Assembly (NCBI RefSeq): GCF_001894825.1
Contig: NZ_BCWY01000001.1
Location: 124,001-188,000 of the forward strand
Origin: Rhodococcus jostii NBRC 16295
GTDB lineage: Bacteria; Actinomycetota; Actinomycetes; Mycobacteriales; Mycobacteriaceae
Direction of reading: 5' to 3'
Length of the DNA stretch: 64,000 bases
Shown piece after piece: positions 52,801-61,250 of this stretch. Under the pieces are notes generated by a model. It saw only the letters and a list, made by a program, of their open reading frames with translations. It did not search any database and was not told where the DNA came from. The translations under genes were made by a program, and so were the position numbers. How positions within the stretch are numbered: the first letter of the stretch is position 1; each line of letters begins with the position of its first letter.

Positions 52801-53076
52801 AATGAACTCGCGCTTGACGCGGCTGTCGCGTATGCGCTCGGTGAGCAGGCCTCGAACGCGACCTCCCCAACGATTGCCGCTACGAAACTGACCAAGCGTG
52901 AGCAGGAGGTCGCTCTATTGGTCACCGAAGGGTTGACAAATAGGGCGATCGCCGCCCGACTGGTGATTTCTCAGCGCACGGCGCAAGGACACGTCGAGCA
53001 CGTTCTGACCAAATTGGGGTTCACCTCACGCGCTCAGATCGCCGCTTGGGTTGTCGAGCAGAAGAACCAATCGTGA
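49807..53076 (+). CDS. PknK-like Ser/Thr kinase fused to AAA/NB-ARC ATPase, TPR and LuxR-type HTH
   Basis: 1,089 residues. The kinase (about 28-280) has IGRGGFGVVYR, catalytic LHRDVKPANIL and DFGLTHF. The ATPase has a P-loop, TLTGIGGVGKTRLALRV (about 355-371), and LLILDNCEQV (Walker B). Helical TPR-like repeats fill about 630-1000. A C-terminal LuxR HTH (LTKREQEVALLVTEGLTNRAIA, then SQRTAQGHVEHVLTKLGF) ends the protein. This is the architecture of mycobacterial PknK, a cytosolic signal-transduction ATPase regulator. No strong ribosome site is visible. Its targets may be nearby but none is identified. Confidence 0.95.
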   Translation: MMADVDPFDTQRAEMRPSATAELEAAGFEDADEIGRGGFGVVYRCCQSALDRTVAVKVLTADLDEENRERFFREQRAMGRLTGHPNIANVLQVGATDSGRPFIVMQYYAQDSLDARIRHHGPLTLEDTLRLGVKLAGALATAHRLGILHRDVKPANILLTDYSEPALTDFGLTHFAGGFETSSGTVTGSPAFTAPEVLAGESPSTASDIYGLGATLFCAITGHAAFERRSGEQLVAQFVRITTQTVPDLREQGIADDLCAVVERAMSGHPKDRQSSTEALGEELRDVQRRHRFPVDEMALHAEPEMERHHRTLGSQQRRPGTGPDGTKGNIPLELTSFIGRRRELAETRNLLTAARLVTLTGIGGVGKTRLALRVATAAQRDFADGVWLVQLGELTDGSLLVNVVAAALGMRKSARQPEEILLEFLSAREVLLILDNCEQVVDAVAELSETLLQACPRLRILATSREAFGIGGEAVLRVPPLTVPEPDREPSLRGLPRYDAVTLFAERATSVVSTFELTDDNRIAVARICHRLDGLPLPIELAAARLRAMSPEQILQRLTDSYALLTHGSRRAPTRQQTLRLCIDWSHELCTPQEQLVWSRLSVFAGTVELDAAEQVCSEGSAPEDLLDTLTSLIEKSILIREEQGAVVRFRLLETLRDYGREKAQQSGEYPELRRRHRDWYQQLALDAETEWISSRQLEWIARIDREQPNLRDALEYCVSESPGVGLRIAASLYFFWTARGLYSEGRRWLDRLLARQSGQPIVDRVKALYAASSLAESQGDLEAAAARVEEGRALTAGTADSVAKAFVVYADGLLAFYNGEPARACSLLEESLAAFRRQDDVALQVEALTMLGLPYELLGHTERAVECYEQVLAITESCGESVYRSYALWAMAVLLWRQGNLTRARELMNQCLVRIARLVDDPVGSAMCLESLAWIAGGEDDAQRAAILMGAAEALGNVAGSSPTFLPHLLFYHDDCVQTSRRVLGENAFATAWREGNELALDAAVAYALGEQASNATSPTIAATKLTKREQEVALLVTEGLTNRAIAARLVISQRTAQGHVEHVLTKLGFTSRAQIAAWVVEQKNQS

Positions 53077-53339
53077 CATTCTGTTGGAATGACCGGCTTC
53101 TCGCCGGTGGACAAAACGTTCCAGGCCCCACCGATGGCGCACCAGACCACCATCCCAGCGCGATGTCCGGTATGCCGGGCCGACTGAGCAGATCCGGGGT
53201 GTCGATACCGCCTCACGCGCAACCTGCGGGTCCCGGCGCGTGCACGCCGAACTCACTCTCGACCTCGGGATGGGCAGCGCAGTCGGTCACGATCAGGTCG
53301 AGCTGAAGCGCACTGCGTCGGCGTCGGTTTCGGCGAGGC

Positions 53340-53768
53340 CTGTCAGATCCGACCGAGATCGCGTACTACATCTGCGCCGGACCCCGGCGTACCACGCTCA
53401 CCGAACTCACCGCCGTCCCCGGACCGCGGTGGCGGGTCGAGGAGTGCTTCCAGCAGGCCAAGAACGAGGCCGGCCTGGACCAGTATCAGGTGCGTACCTA
53501 CCCGGGCCTGGTACGCCCATGCCACCTTGTCGATGCTCGCCCTCGCCTGGCTCGCCGGGACGAAAACCGAAGCAGTAAAGGGGGAATCGGGATCGACGAT
53601 CAGGGCATGATCGGCTACACGCTACCCGAGATCAGGCGGCCGCTCGTGCATCTGATCCTGCGACACGCCCGCCCCGACGAACACGTCTGGTCCTGGTCGC
53701 ACTGGCGGAGACGCCGACAGCACCAGGCCCGCATCTGCCATTACCGAACCCGCGGACACGTCCCATAA
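53340..53768 (+). pseudogene. IS701-family transposase, C-terminal remnant
   Basis: Reads EIAYYICAGPRRTTLTELTA then WRVEECFQQAKNEAGLDQYQV in one frame. The remainder, YTLPEIRRPLVHLILRH and SWSHWRRRRQHQARICHYR, lies in another. The order and motifs are those of the end of IS701 transposases. Frameshifts and the missing N terminus make it inactive. Sequence from 53090 may be part of it. Confidence 0.75.
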
Positions 53769-53789
53769 GTGCCGTTGCAGTACTAAGTA

Positions 53790-54035
53790 GCGCAGTGTGG
53801 AGAAGGGTCCAGGTCGAGGGCGGCAGGTCGTTGCGTTGGGGGTGGACTTTGCGATCGGCTTGCTCTCCCGGTGTTTGGACGGAGTGAACGTCTTCGTGTG
53901 CCCGTCTTTGTATTTCGGGTACAGCGAGGCGAAACCGGCGGTGCCTGAAGTTGTGGATCACATCCCGGCCGCAGTTAGTGCTGGTGAAGGTGACTTCGGC
54001 GATCTCCACCGGCATGCGTTGCGCGGGCAGCAAGA
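53790..54035 (-). pseudogene. IS630-family transposase, N-terminal remnant
   Basis: The minus strand gives VEIAEVTFTSTNCGRDVIHNF and, in a shifted frame, SGTAGFASLYPKYKDGHTKTFTP and KPIAKSTPNA. This follows IS630-type transposases (FNxxGFDSLYPKYKGGRPKTFTLPxRREIKKIAKSRP). The catalytic region is missing. Confidence 0.65.
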
Positions 54036-54185
54036 TCGTCTCTGCGCCGCCAGGTCGTCACTGACCCGCTCCCGCGACGCACGAACCGCAACAGCCGTCT
54101 CTTCGTCGTCATCGATGTCTCGGACCGCACGCATTCTGCAGCCACAACGGCGTGACTCACACGCTGTACTACCGGGAAGACTAAC

Positions 54186-54220
54186 GATGATCAGGGCATC
54201 CCTGAGATGCCCTGATCATC
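54186..54220. terminator. perfect 15-bp hairpin
   Basis: gatgatcagggcatc (54186-54200) and its complement (54206-54220) enclose cctga. ATT follows. It separates the IS630 remnant from the 3' end of the sugar cassette. Confidence 0.6.
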
Positions 54221-54471
54221 ATTCCGATTCGTGGAACGAAGGTGCGGGAGATCGAGATGGGAGCCGCGGGTTCCTCCTGGCGTTCGTCGTCGGTGTAGGC
54301 CGGCGTCGGGTAGTCCCGATAGTCCACACCCGATCGGGTTCACTCCTTTCCCGGAGGAGTGAATCGGCGCCGTCGCCACGTGCGTAGTGAGTACCGACCC
54401 GCCTCTGGCGATGCTGATTGAGCAGCGCTGGTAGCGCGAGTGCAACCCCAGGCAGCATTTTGTTTCGGCCC

Positions 54472-56253
54472 TCACCGTCCGCTCAATTGATGCACGCCTT
54501 CCCGTTCGGCCGAGGCGGCACGCCGTAGCCCGAAGCCCGCGCGGAAGAGTGGGTCGGCGGTGTCGAAGGGGACGTCCTCGCGCGAGGCCTCGATCGCCGC
54601 CATGGACGAGGGCAGGTCGAACGGGAGGGTGCCCGTGAAGGCGGCGCGACCTGCGAGGGCAGCGAGTATGACCGCGTCGCTCGCGCCGAAGTCGGCGACG
54701 ACGACGGCGGCGGGTTCGAGCAGCGGTGTGAGCACTGCGGGCCGCTCGAGGTACACCGACACGAACACGGGTGCCTGGGCGGCGTATCGGCGGATGCGCG
54801 CGACGACCGCGTCGGGGAACGCGAGCGAGCCGCCGCGGAAGAAGTCGCCGAGCGAACCCCGGCCCGGTTCGAACGGTGAGTCGAGTCGGACGATCACCGC
54901 GTCGGCCCCGGCGGGGTCGTCGACGACGACGAGACCGGCCGCGACGGCGGTTTCGGCTGTGACGCCGTCGAGGTGCACACGTGCTCCGGCGGGAAGCACT
55001 GTCTCGTCGTCGTCGGCGAGCAGCACGAGCGAGGCGTGCTGGGCGCAGAGGCCGCGTTCGACGAACACCGGTGAGCCGCAGACCTCGCGGGTGGTATCGG
55101 TGTCGATGCGGCGATGCTCGAAGGCGCCGAGCTGGAATTTCTCGCGGAGCAATCGCCGTGCCGACTCGTCGATGCGCGACTCGGCGATGCGGCCCGAGTC
55201 GACGAGTTCCTCGACGAGCGCAGGATTGCGGTCGCCGCCGAACTGGTCGACTCCGACGTCGATTGCGATCGCCGCGCGCTCGAGCGGGGTCAGGTGCTCG
55301 AGACCCCAGCCGTTGGGGCCGAACTGGAGGCCGCCGATCGCTTCGGATTCGAGGAGGTTCCAGTCGGTGACGACGATGCCGCCGAAGGCGAGGGTGCGCC
55401 GCAGCAGGTCGCGCACGACTGGCGCGTTGAAGGCGAAGCCGACCTCCTCCCACGAGGTGCCGACGGGCTTGCCGTAGTAGGTCATGACTTGTGTGGCGCC
55501 GGCGGCGAAGGCTTTCTCGAACGGGCGCATGTGCAGTTGCTGCATGCCGCCCGGGTATATCTGTTCGGGGTATCGGGGGTCGTGCGCGTCGTCACCGTTG
55601 AGTTGCGGGCCGCCGCCGGGGAAGTGTTTGACGACCGCGGCGACCGAGTTCGGGCCGAGTTCGGCACCGCCCCGGAGGGCTTCGATGAACGCGGCCGTGA
55701 GCTCGGCCACGCGCTCGGGGTCCTCGCCGAAGGTGCCCGAGCCGCGAGACCAGCGGGGCTCGCTGAAGATGTCGGCCATCGGACCGAGGAAGACCCGGAT
55801 GCCCATGGCGAGGAGCTCACGGCGCATGGTTTCGCCGTAGGCGCGTGCGGCGTCGAGGCCGCCGATCGCGGCGATGCCGGTCGGGTCGGGCCACCGCGAG
55901 AGGCTGTCGAGGGCCTGCCCGGTGAACAGGTTGCTGCGCAGGCCGTGTCGAGGATCGGTGGAGAGTGTCATGGGGATGCCGAGTCGGTTGTCCTCGGCGA
56001 TGGCCTGCAGGGTGTTGTGCCACTGGGCCACGGTGACGCTGTCGGCGCCGCCGAGCACGTTGAAGTGGCTGATGCCGCGCCGGCCGGCGTACTGCTCTGC
56101 GGCGGCGAGCGCCGCGGCCTCGCTCAGCCCGTCGCCGGCCGGCTCGGTGGAGGGGTGGAACATCAGCGCAGCCTTCTCGGCGACGGTCATGCGGGCGAGC
56201 AGGTCTTCGACGCGTCGGTCGACGGGCAGTGCGGGATCGCGGTAGTCGTTCAT
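54472..56253 (-). CDS. glycoside hydrolase family 3 protein (beta-glucosidase-like)
   Basis: 593 residues. The N-terminal GH3 barrel has IPMTLSTDPRHGLR near residue 93, GPMADIFSEPRWSRGSGTFGEDP near 157, VAAVVKHFPGGGP near 204, and the nucleophile Asp297 in GIVVTDWNLLES. A shorter C-terminal alpha/beta sandwich domain follows. No signal peptide is seen, so it acts in the cytoplasm on an imported glycoside. It is downstream of the MFS transporter gene, 27 bases apart, and controlled together with it by the divergent LacI regulator. Confidence 0.9.
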   Translation of the reverse strand: MNDYRDPALPVDRRVEDLLARMTVAEKAALMFHPSTEPAGDGLSEAAALAAAEQYAGRRGISHFNVLGGADSVTVAQWHNTLQAIAEDNRLGIPMTLSTDPRHGLRSNLFTGQALDSLSRWPDPTGIAAIGGLDAARAYGETMRRELLAMGIRVFLGPMADIFSEPRWSRGSGTFGEDPERVAELTAAFIEALRGGAELGPNSVAAVVKHFPGGGPQLNGDDAHDPRYPEQIYPGGMQQLHMRPFEKAFAAGATQVMTYYGKPVGTSWEEVGFAFNAPVVRDLLRRTLAFGGIVVTDWNLLESEAIGGLQFGPNGWGLEHLTPLERAAIAIDVGVDQFGGDRNPALVEELVDSGRIAESRIDESARRLLREKFQLGAFEHRRIDTDTTREVCGSPVFVERGLCAQHASLVLLADDDETVLPAGARVHLDGVTAETAVAAGLVVVDDPAGADAVIVRLDSPFEPGRGSLGDFFRGGSLAFPDAVVARIRRYAAQAPVFVSVYLERPAVLTPLLEPAAVVVADFGASDAVILAALAGRAAFTGTLPFDLPSSMAAIEASREDVPFDTADPLFRAGFGLRRAASAEREGVHQLSGR

Positions 56254-56280
56254 GGTCTCGTTTCGATCGGTCAGGTCGGG

Positions 56281-57567
56281 TCAGCGGGTGGAGCGGATGG
56301 CGAGCAGTGGCACGAAGCCGCAGAGCGTGAGCACTGCACTGAGGATGAGAAGCAGCGGGTAGTTGGGGCCGCCGTCGCCGATACCGAGCAGCAGTGGGGC
56401 GGCGAACGGCATGATTGAGTAGGGGAGGGTGATTGCGATGTTCGTGACGCCGAGGTCGCGCGCCGAGGTGGCAGGATCGTTCATCGTCGCGACCGCGAAA
56501 CCGATGTAGCTGCCGTAGAGCACGCCGGTGCCGATGCCGGCGACGAGGCACACACCGAGCAGGAACATCGGTACCGACTCCGCGAAGGCGGTCACGAGGA
56601 TGCCGGCGGCCACGATGACCGCGTCGATGCCCAGCACGAGCTTGCGGCGACCCGTGCGGTCGTTCAGCCAGCCGGCGATCGGCGCCGAGACGACAGCGAG
56701 GATGCCGGGAATTACGTAGGCGAGGGTGATCAGGTGCGGTAGGTCGGCCTCGGGCGCGTGGATGCGGTCCTGCAGGATGTAGACGGTGTAGGTCGCGATG
56801 ACGCCCAGTCCGCAGCAGATCAGGAACAGCGCGGCGAGGAACTTGGCGAAGTCGGGCGAGTGGCGCGGGTTGATGTAGAAGCTGCCGAGGAACTCGCGGA
56901 CGCTGAATGGCTCGATGTCGTCGTCGGCCGGGGCGTCGTCGCGGAACAGTGCGAGGAGCAGGGTGGAGAACACGACGGCCACCAGCACCGGCAGGCCGAA
57001 CTGGGCGAGGATGTTCGACGGGAACCACTGCACGAAGAACACGCCGACCACGACTGCGGCCGCCGAGGCGGTGCCCGACAGCGAGCCGACCAGACCCTGC
57101 TGCCGCGCGGGGATGTGGTCGGGCACGATGGCGAGGGTGGCGGCGATGGCCGCGTTCACGAATGCCTGCATGACGATCCAGCCGAGGAGCAGCAGCGGAA
57201 TCGAGTCGCTGAGCCCGATGATCGCCGCGCCGACGATGGTGCCGGCGAGGCCGACCACGATCCAGGGCCGCCGGCGCCCGAAGCGGCTGCGGGTGCGATC
57301 GCTGAGCCGGCCGAAGAGGGGGTTGGCGAGCAGCGCGGTGAGTGTGCCGATGCCGGCGGCGATCGAGTAACTGGTGGTCTTGCCCTCGGGGTTGATCTCG
57401 GAGATGCGCAGGGCCAGGGTGACCGAGGCGGGCAGCATGATCGACATCCAGATGCCGAACATGGCCAGGGCGTAGACGGAGATGAACAGCGGGCCGACCG
57501 GTTTGGGGGCGGTGGCGGTGGCTGTTTCAGGGGTGCTGAGGGAAGCGGACACGGGGATCCTCACCAT
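56281..57567 (-). CDS. MFS transporter (probable glycoside/sugar uptake)
   Basis: 428 residues with about 12 membrane helices and the MFS loop motif GRLSDRTRSRFGRRRPWIVVG near residue 90, plus GWLNDRTGRRKLVLG in the second half. It forms one operon with the GH3 gene and begins next to the triple operator at 57592-57633. Likely sugar or glycoside import, and the substrate is unknown. Confidence 0.9.
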   Translation of the reverse strand: MVRIPVSASLSTPETATATAPKPVGPLFISVYALAMFGIWMSIMLPASVTLALRISEINPEGKTTSYSIAAGIGTLTALLANPLFGRLSDRTRSRFGRRRPWIVVGLAGTIVGAAIIGLSDSIPLLLLGWIVMQAFVNAAIAATLAIVPDHIPARQQGLVGSLSGTASAAAVVVGVFFVQWFPSNILAQFGLPVLVAVVFSTLLLALFRDDAPADDDIEPFSVREFLGSFYINPRHSPDFAKFLAALFLICCGLGVIATYTVYILQDRIHAPEADLPHLITLAYVIPGILAVVSAPIAGWLNDRTGRRKLVLGIDAVIVAAGILVTAFAESVPMFLLGVCLVAGIGTGVLYGSYIGFAVATMNDPATSARDLGVTNIAITLPYSIMPFAAPLLLGIGDGGPNYPLLLILSAVLTLCGFVPLLAIRSTR

Positions 57568-57591
57568 TGAGCGGAGTGAACGGAGGTCTCG

Positions 57592-57633
57592 GAAGCGTTA
57601 CCGGAATCGTTACCGGAATCGTTACCGGTAGAC
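57592..57633. promoter_or_regulatory. triple tandem CGTTACCGG operator
   Basis: CGTTACCGG occurs three times at exact 12-bp spacing (about 57596, 57608, 57620), each separated by aat, in the short divergent gap between the MFS and LacI genes. The half-site is of LacI/GalR type. This should be the operator of the LacI protein. Confidence 0.7.
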
Positions 57634-57696
57634 TCCGCTGTAAGTTAGGCCACAATGAGGGGGGCGTCAAGCCTTTGATGATCCGGAAGGGGTCCG

Positions 57697-58773
57697 ATGG
57701 CACGCAAGGTGAGGCTGAGCGACGTCTCGCGCGCAGCAGGCGTCGGCCTGGCGACGGTGTCGCGGGCGTTGGGTGACCACCCCGATGTGAGCGAGGCCAC
57801 CCGCGAGCGCGTGCGCGGCGTCGCCCGCGAGCTCGGCTACCGCCCCTCGGTCACGGCGCGTGCTCTGCGCTCGGGCGGTTTTCATGCGATAAGCGCGATC
57901 GTGCCCGATGCCGGCTGGGTCTGGTGTGAGCCCGTCGTGCGCGCTGCGTTCAAGACCGCCTCCGCCGAGGGCTACCAGCTCATGGTGCACCCCGTCGCGG
58001 GCACCCCAGGCGGCGCGGCCGCCATCGTGGAGGGCCTCGCGAACGTGCCCACCGAGGGGGTCATCGTCATCAGCGTTCCCGACCAGGATGCCGTGCGCGA
58101 GGCCTGCGACCGCATCGCCCTGCCCGGAGTGGCGATCGACGATACGAGCCGGAAGGTGCGCTTCCCCACCGTTTCCCCGCGCAATCGTGAGGGCGCGCGG
58201 ATTGCGGTCGAGCACCTGATCGGGCAAGGCCGGCGATCGATCGCCCTGCTGAGCGTCGACCTCGGCACCGGGTCGACCGATTGGGGCGACGGCCTCTTCA
58301 TCGACGAGCGCGCGGCCGGGTACCGCGATGCCCTCGATGCCGCAGGGATCGCCCACAACGAGTCGCTCGTCATCGACTGCGACGACTTCCTCGACGAAGC
58401 GCGCCCGACGCTGCCCGCGCTCGCCGCGGCCCTCGAGCGCGGAGCCGAGATCGACGCCATCTTCTGCATCGCCGACCTCCTGGCGGCGCCGGCGCTGCGT
58501 ACCCTGCGGGCGCACGGGCTTCGGGTGCCCGAAGATGTCTCACTCATCGGCTTCGACGACGAGCGGGCGGCGGGTCTGGTCGACCCGCAGCTCACGACGA
58601 TGCGCCAGCCCTATGCCGAGATGGGGCGCCTCGCGGTCGAATTGCTGCTCCGGAGCATCCGCGGCGAAGAGCTCGATGCGCAGCGGCACGAGATCGATAC
58701 GCAGCTCGTCGAACGGGCGTCGACCACCCCGCGCCTGCGTCCGGCTGAAACTACGTGCCCAGCACCGCTGTAG
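57697..58773 (+). CDS. LacI-family transcriptional regulator
   Basis: 358 residues. HTH at the N terminus (VRLSDVSRAAGVGLATVSRALGDHPDVSEATRERV, in full LacI spacing), hinge, then a sugar-binding domain with LPGVAIDDTSRKV and PEDVSLIGFDDERAAGLVDPQLTTMRQP. Divergent from the MFS-GH3 operon it most likely represses. AAGGGG lies 8 bases before the ATG. Confidence 0.95.
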   Translation: MARKVRLSDVSRAAGVGLATVSRALGDHPDVSEATRERVRGVARELGYRPSVTARALRSGGFHAISAIVPDAGWVWCEPVVRAAFKTASAEGYQLMVHPVAGTPGGAAAIVEGLANVPTEGVIVISVPDQDAVREACDRIALPGVAIDDTSRKVRFPTVSPRNREGARIAVEHLIGQGRRSIALLSVDLGTGSTDWGDGLFIDERAAGYRDALDAAGIAHNESLVIDCDDFLDEARPTLPALAAALERGAEIDAIFCIADLLAAPALRTLRAHGLRVPEDVSLIGFDDERAAGLVDPQLTTMRQPYAEMGRLAVELLLRSIRGEELDAQRHEIDTQLVERASTTPRLRPAETTCPAPL

Positions 58774-58839
58774 TGCCTCACGGGCGAATACCGCTGGCGG
58801 CCTATCCCGCAGCGAGAGCATGAAGTCGTCATGCTAGAG

Positions 58840-59142
58840 CTTGCTGCAGCGCCTGGGGTGTCGAGAGTTTCATCGATGCGGGCTGGGATTGGGACGAGTG
58901 GAAGACCGCCCGGCGGGGGGCTATGTCGACGGCCGCGACGATCGGCCCTGGGTGGACCTTGCGGCTGGACACACGTCCCGGAGGCCGATGACCTCGACAA
59001 CGTCCACCGGTTGGTCTCGATTGACCAACGCGCCGCCTACCTCGCATCCGCGGGCATGCTCGAATTCGGCTACGAGCAGCCCAAACACCTGACTGGTGAC
59101 AATGCCGCGGCTGCGGCGGTAGGGAGAAGGGTGCCCCGTTAG
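58840..59142 (+). pseudogene. broken gene of unrecognised family
   Basis: Two coherent coding stretches in different frames: ESFIDAGWDWDEWKTARRGA (about 58861-58925) and LDNVHRLVSIDQRAAYLASA then MLEFGYEQPKHLTGD (about 58995-59105). They look like parts of one protein separated by a frameshift. No start or ribosome site is apparent. Confidence 0.45.
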
Positions 59143-60059
59143 GGCTGTGGCGGATCACCCTGACTGCTGGACAGGCGCTTTCGCTGCCCGAGAAGCTACC
59201 TCTGCCGTACCCCCGCCTGCCGAGACGTTCGATCGCGGCACGTGCGATCGTAGCGGTCGCTGGGGCGCATCAGGTGGTTGCGGCTCCACCGGCGCAGCCG
59301 CCACCACCGGATCGGTGCGGCCACCGGTACCGGTGCCGGCTCCTCCCGACGCATCGTCACCTCCCGCAGGATCTCTGCTTCCCTCCCTTCGATTGTGCGA
59401 CGGAATCCGCGGTGGTGTTTCCGCACGTTGCTCGGCGAGCGCCGGAAAGGCTCACGCAGGGTGTTTCAGGCGGAGTGCATTGTGGGTGTATTCCTCGACT
59501 GCCTCGTGCATGAGTCGTCGCTGGGCTTGCGGTGCTGACGCCGCGTGAATTTATCGAGATCGTTGCTTGGTGGCAGTGGCAGTCGGACTTGCCGTTTGGG
59601 GAGGCGCCGCTGATGCCCGCGTCCTGCGGCAGGGATGGGCTGACCGGCGCGGCCTTCTTGAGTAGGGCCAGGCCCGCCACGCGGCGTCGTTGCCTTGCAT
59701 GGCGGTGGCCGAGTCCGTCCGAGCCATGTCGTGCTCGGCCCGCGACCGGTGGGCGCACCTTCGCACTCGCCGCTCGAATGGGAAACGGGGTTTAGAGGTA
59801 GCGGGTCGCCGATCTCGTGTCCGACGATGTCACTGCGTTCGAGCAACCGACTGGCGGGCTGCGCCGGTTGCTGTCGCGCGAACGCAGCACGTCGGGTTTT
59901 GTGTTGGGCGTTTCTGGGTGGCCGCCGACGGTACCGTAGTGGCGGCTGCTGCAGCTGTCCGTGCGCGGGTGGTGTTCGTGCAGGTCGGGTCGCGTCACCG
60001 GGCCGGGTGGTGCTTATGCTCGATCTCGGGAGTTTCGCCGAGCGAAGAGGTGCATCAAC
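59143..60059. other. no supported gene (917 bp)
   Basis: Frames of both strands are Arg/Pro-rich and lack motifs. Likely decayed accessory DNA and, at its right end, the promoter of the 105-residue gene. Confidence 0.4.
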
Positions 60060-60377
60060 ATGGCCCGAAACAGCAGCGACCGGCCGGTCGATGGCCCGGT
60101 GTTGACGGTCGGTGTCCGGGTGCTGGTCCGCAGGAGCACCGGGGCCGATCTCATCGGTGAGGTGGTCGAGGATTACGAGGCGGTGACCGATCCTGGTGGT
60201 GGTGGGCACGGGTGGGCGCCGGTGCATCGGTGGGCGGTCGCGCTCGACGACGGGCGGCTGGTTTTTGCCGACACCGAAGACCTGACCATCGATCCGGGCT
60301 TCCACCGCTCCGCCCCGAACCCGAACCCGGACCCGGATTCGGCTGTGCGGACACCCGGCCGACACAGGGGAGAATGA
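60060..60377 (+). CDS. 105-residue hypothetical protein
   Basis: ATG preceded by GAGGTGCATCAAC. It reads VDGPVLTVGVRVLVRRSTG through LIGEVVEDYEAVTDPGGGG and WAVALDDGRLVFADTEDLTI, a small beta-barrel-like pattern, with a polar Asn/Pro-rich tail. No family is recognised. Confidence 0.55.
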   Translation: MARNSSDRPVDGPVLTVGVRVLVRRSTGADLIGEVVEDYEAVTDPGGGGHGWAPVHRWAVALDDGRLVFADTEDLTIDPGFHRSAPNPNPDPDSAVRTPGRHRGE

Positions 60378-60598
60378 TCGACGGCAGCCGCTCCGTGGCC
60401 GGTTCTGGGGCGGCGTCGAACATCGTGCACACGAATTGTGCTACCAGTCAGTCGATTACATGAATTGCGTGGATGAGGTCCTGAAGGGGGTACGTCGATC
60501 TCATCGCATGATCTGTCGGGTATGCCTGAGCCGCGCCTGACGGCTCTTGCACCATGGGTGTTGTTCGGAACTGACAATTCAGGCTTACCGTGTCCGGT

Positions 60599-60967
60599 AT
60601 GAGAGGTGATGAGGCTCGCGTGGCCCGGGACTTCGCGGGGTGGTTGTCGTCTCAGGGATGGATGGTCCGTACCGATACGGAGTTCGTCGACATCGTTGCC
60701 GAGAAGGACGGCCGCCGGCTCTATGTCGAGGTCGAGGCTGCGTCCACCGTACCGGGATTGGATGTCGATACCGCGATCGGGCAGCTGGTGAGGCGGATGC
60801 CGAGCGAGGCGGATCAGTCGGTGTCGTTTGCGTTGGTCGTGCGGGACGAGCCGCGATCGGTGGAAGCCGCCAGGCGGGCACCGCAACGAATTCTCGATCT
60901 GTTGGGAATGGCGCTGTACGCGGTCGATGGCAACGGTGGCGTGCGGCAGCTCTTCGGCCGCGTGTGA
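60599..60967 (+). CDS. PD-(D/E)XK nuclease-like small protein
   Basis: 122 residues. After a helical N terminus (RVARDFAGWLSSQGW) comes FVDIVAEKDGRRLYVEVEAA, then TAIGQLVRRM. The spacing Asp...Glu-x-Glu and the following Gln resemble the PD-(D/E)XK core (D, E-x-K, Q), but the usual Lys is Glu here. Function is unproved. It lies 83 bases upstream of the tRNA gene. GTG at 60590 is an alternative start. Confidence 0.55.
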   Translation: MRGDEARVARDFAGWLSSQGWMVRTDTEFVDIVAEKDGRRLYVEVEAASTVPGLDVDTAIGQLVRRMPSEADQSVSFALVVRDEPRSVEAARRAPQRILDLLGMALYAVDGNGGVRQLFGRV

Positions 60968-61050
60968 AGACCTCCCCCGGTGTGCGAGCGGGGCGGTCAG
61001 CGGTGTGGAGATACCATCGCTACGCCCGCAGAGCGGGGGCGTGCGGTGAT

Positions 61051-61124
61051 GGGGCGGTAGCTCAGTCGGTTAGAGCCGTGGACTCATAATCGATTGGTCG
61101 CGGGTTCGAGCCCCGCCCGCCCCA
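61051..61124 (+). tRNA. tRNA-Met (anticodon CAU)
   Basis: 74 bases. The acceptor stem (7 bp), D-stem GCTC/GAGC and T-stem GCGGG/CCCGC pair fully. The anticodon cat is at 61085-61087 in the loop CTCATAA. The anticodon stem GTGGA/TCGAT has a G-G mismatch and a G-U pair. The first base pair G-C argues for elongator rather than initiator type. CCA is not encoded. It could also read as tRNA-Ile(CAU). Confidence 0.85.
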
Positions 61125-61250
61125 CCGCGCCGCCGGGCGATCTTCGGGAAGGGCTCCGTCAGGGCTGCCGTGCCTGCGGAACGCAGTGTGGGCAATGCGG
61201 ACTCCGCTTAACCTGGCGATGGGCCGAGTATCTCGAGTGCGCTGACGGTC

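Noticed and set aside
54191..57028. Long Arg/Pro-rich or Ala/Gly/Val-rich frames over the GH3 and MFS genes
   Set aside because: Shadow frames of the genuine GH3 and MFS coding sequences, with no motifs or ribosome sites.
59466..60365. 300-codon minus-strand frame
   Set aside because: Arg/Pro-rich with low-complexity RVRVRV, no motif, and overlaps the better-supported 105-residue gene.
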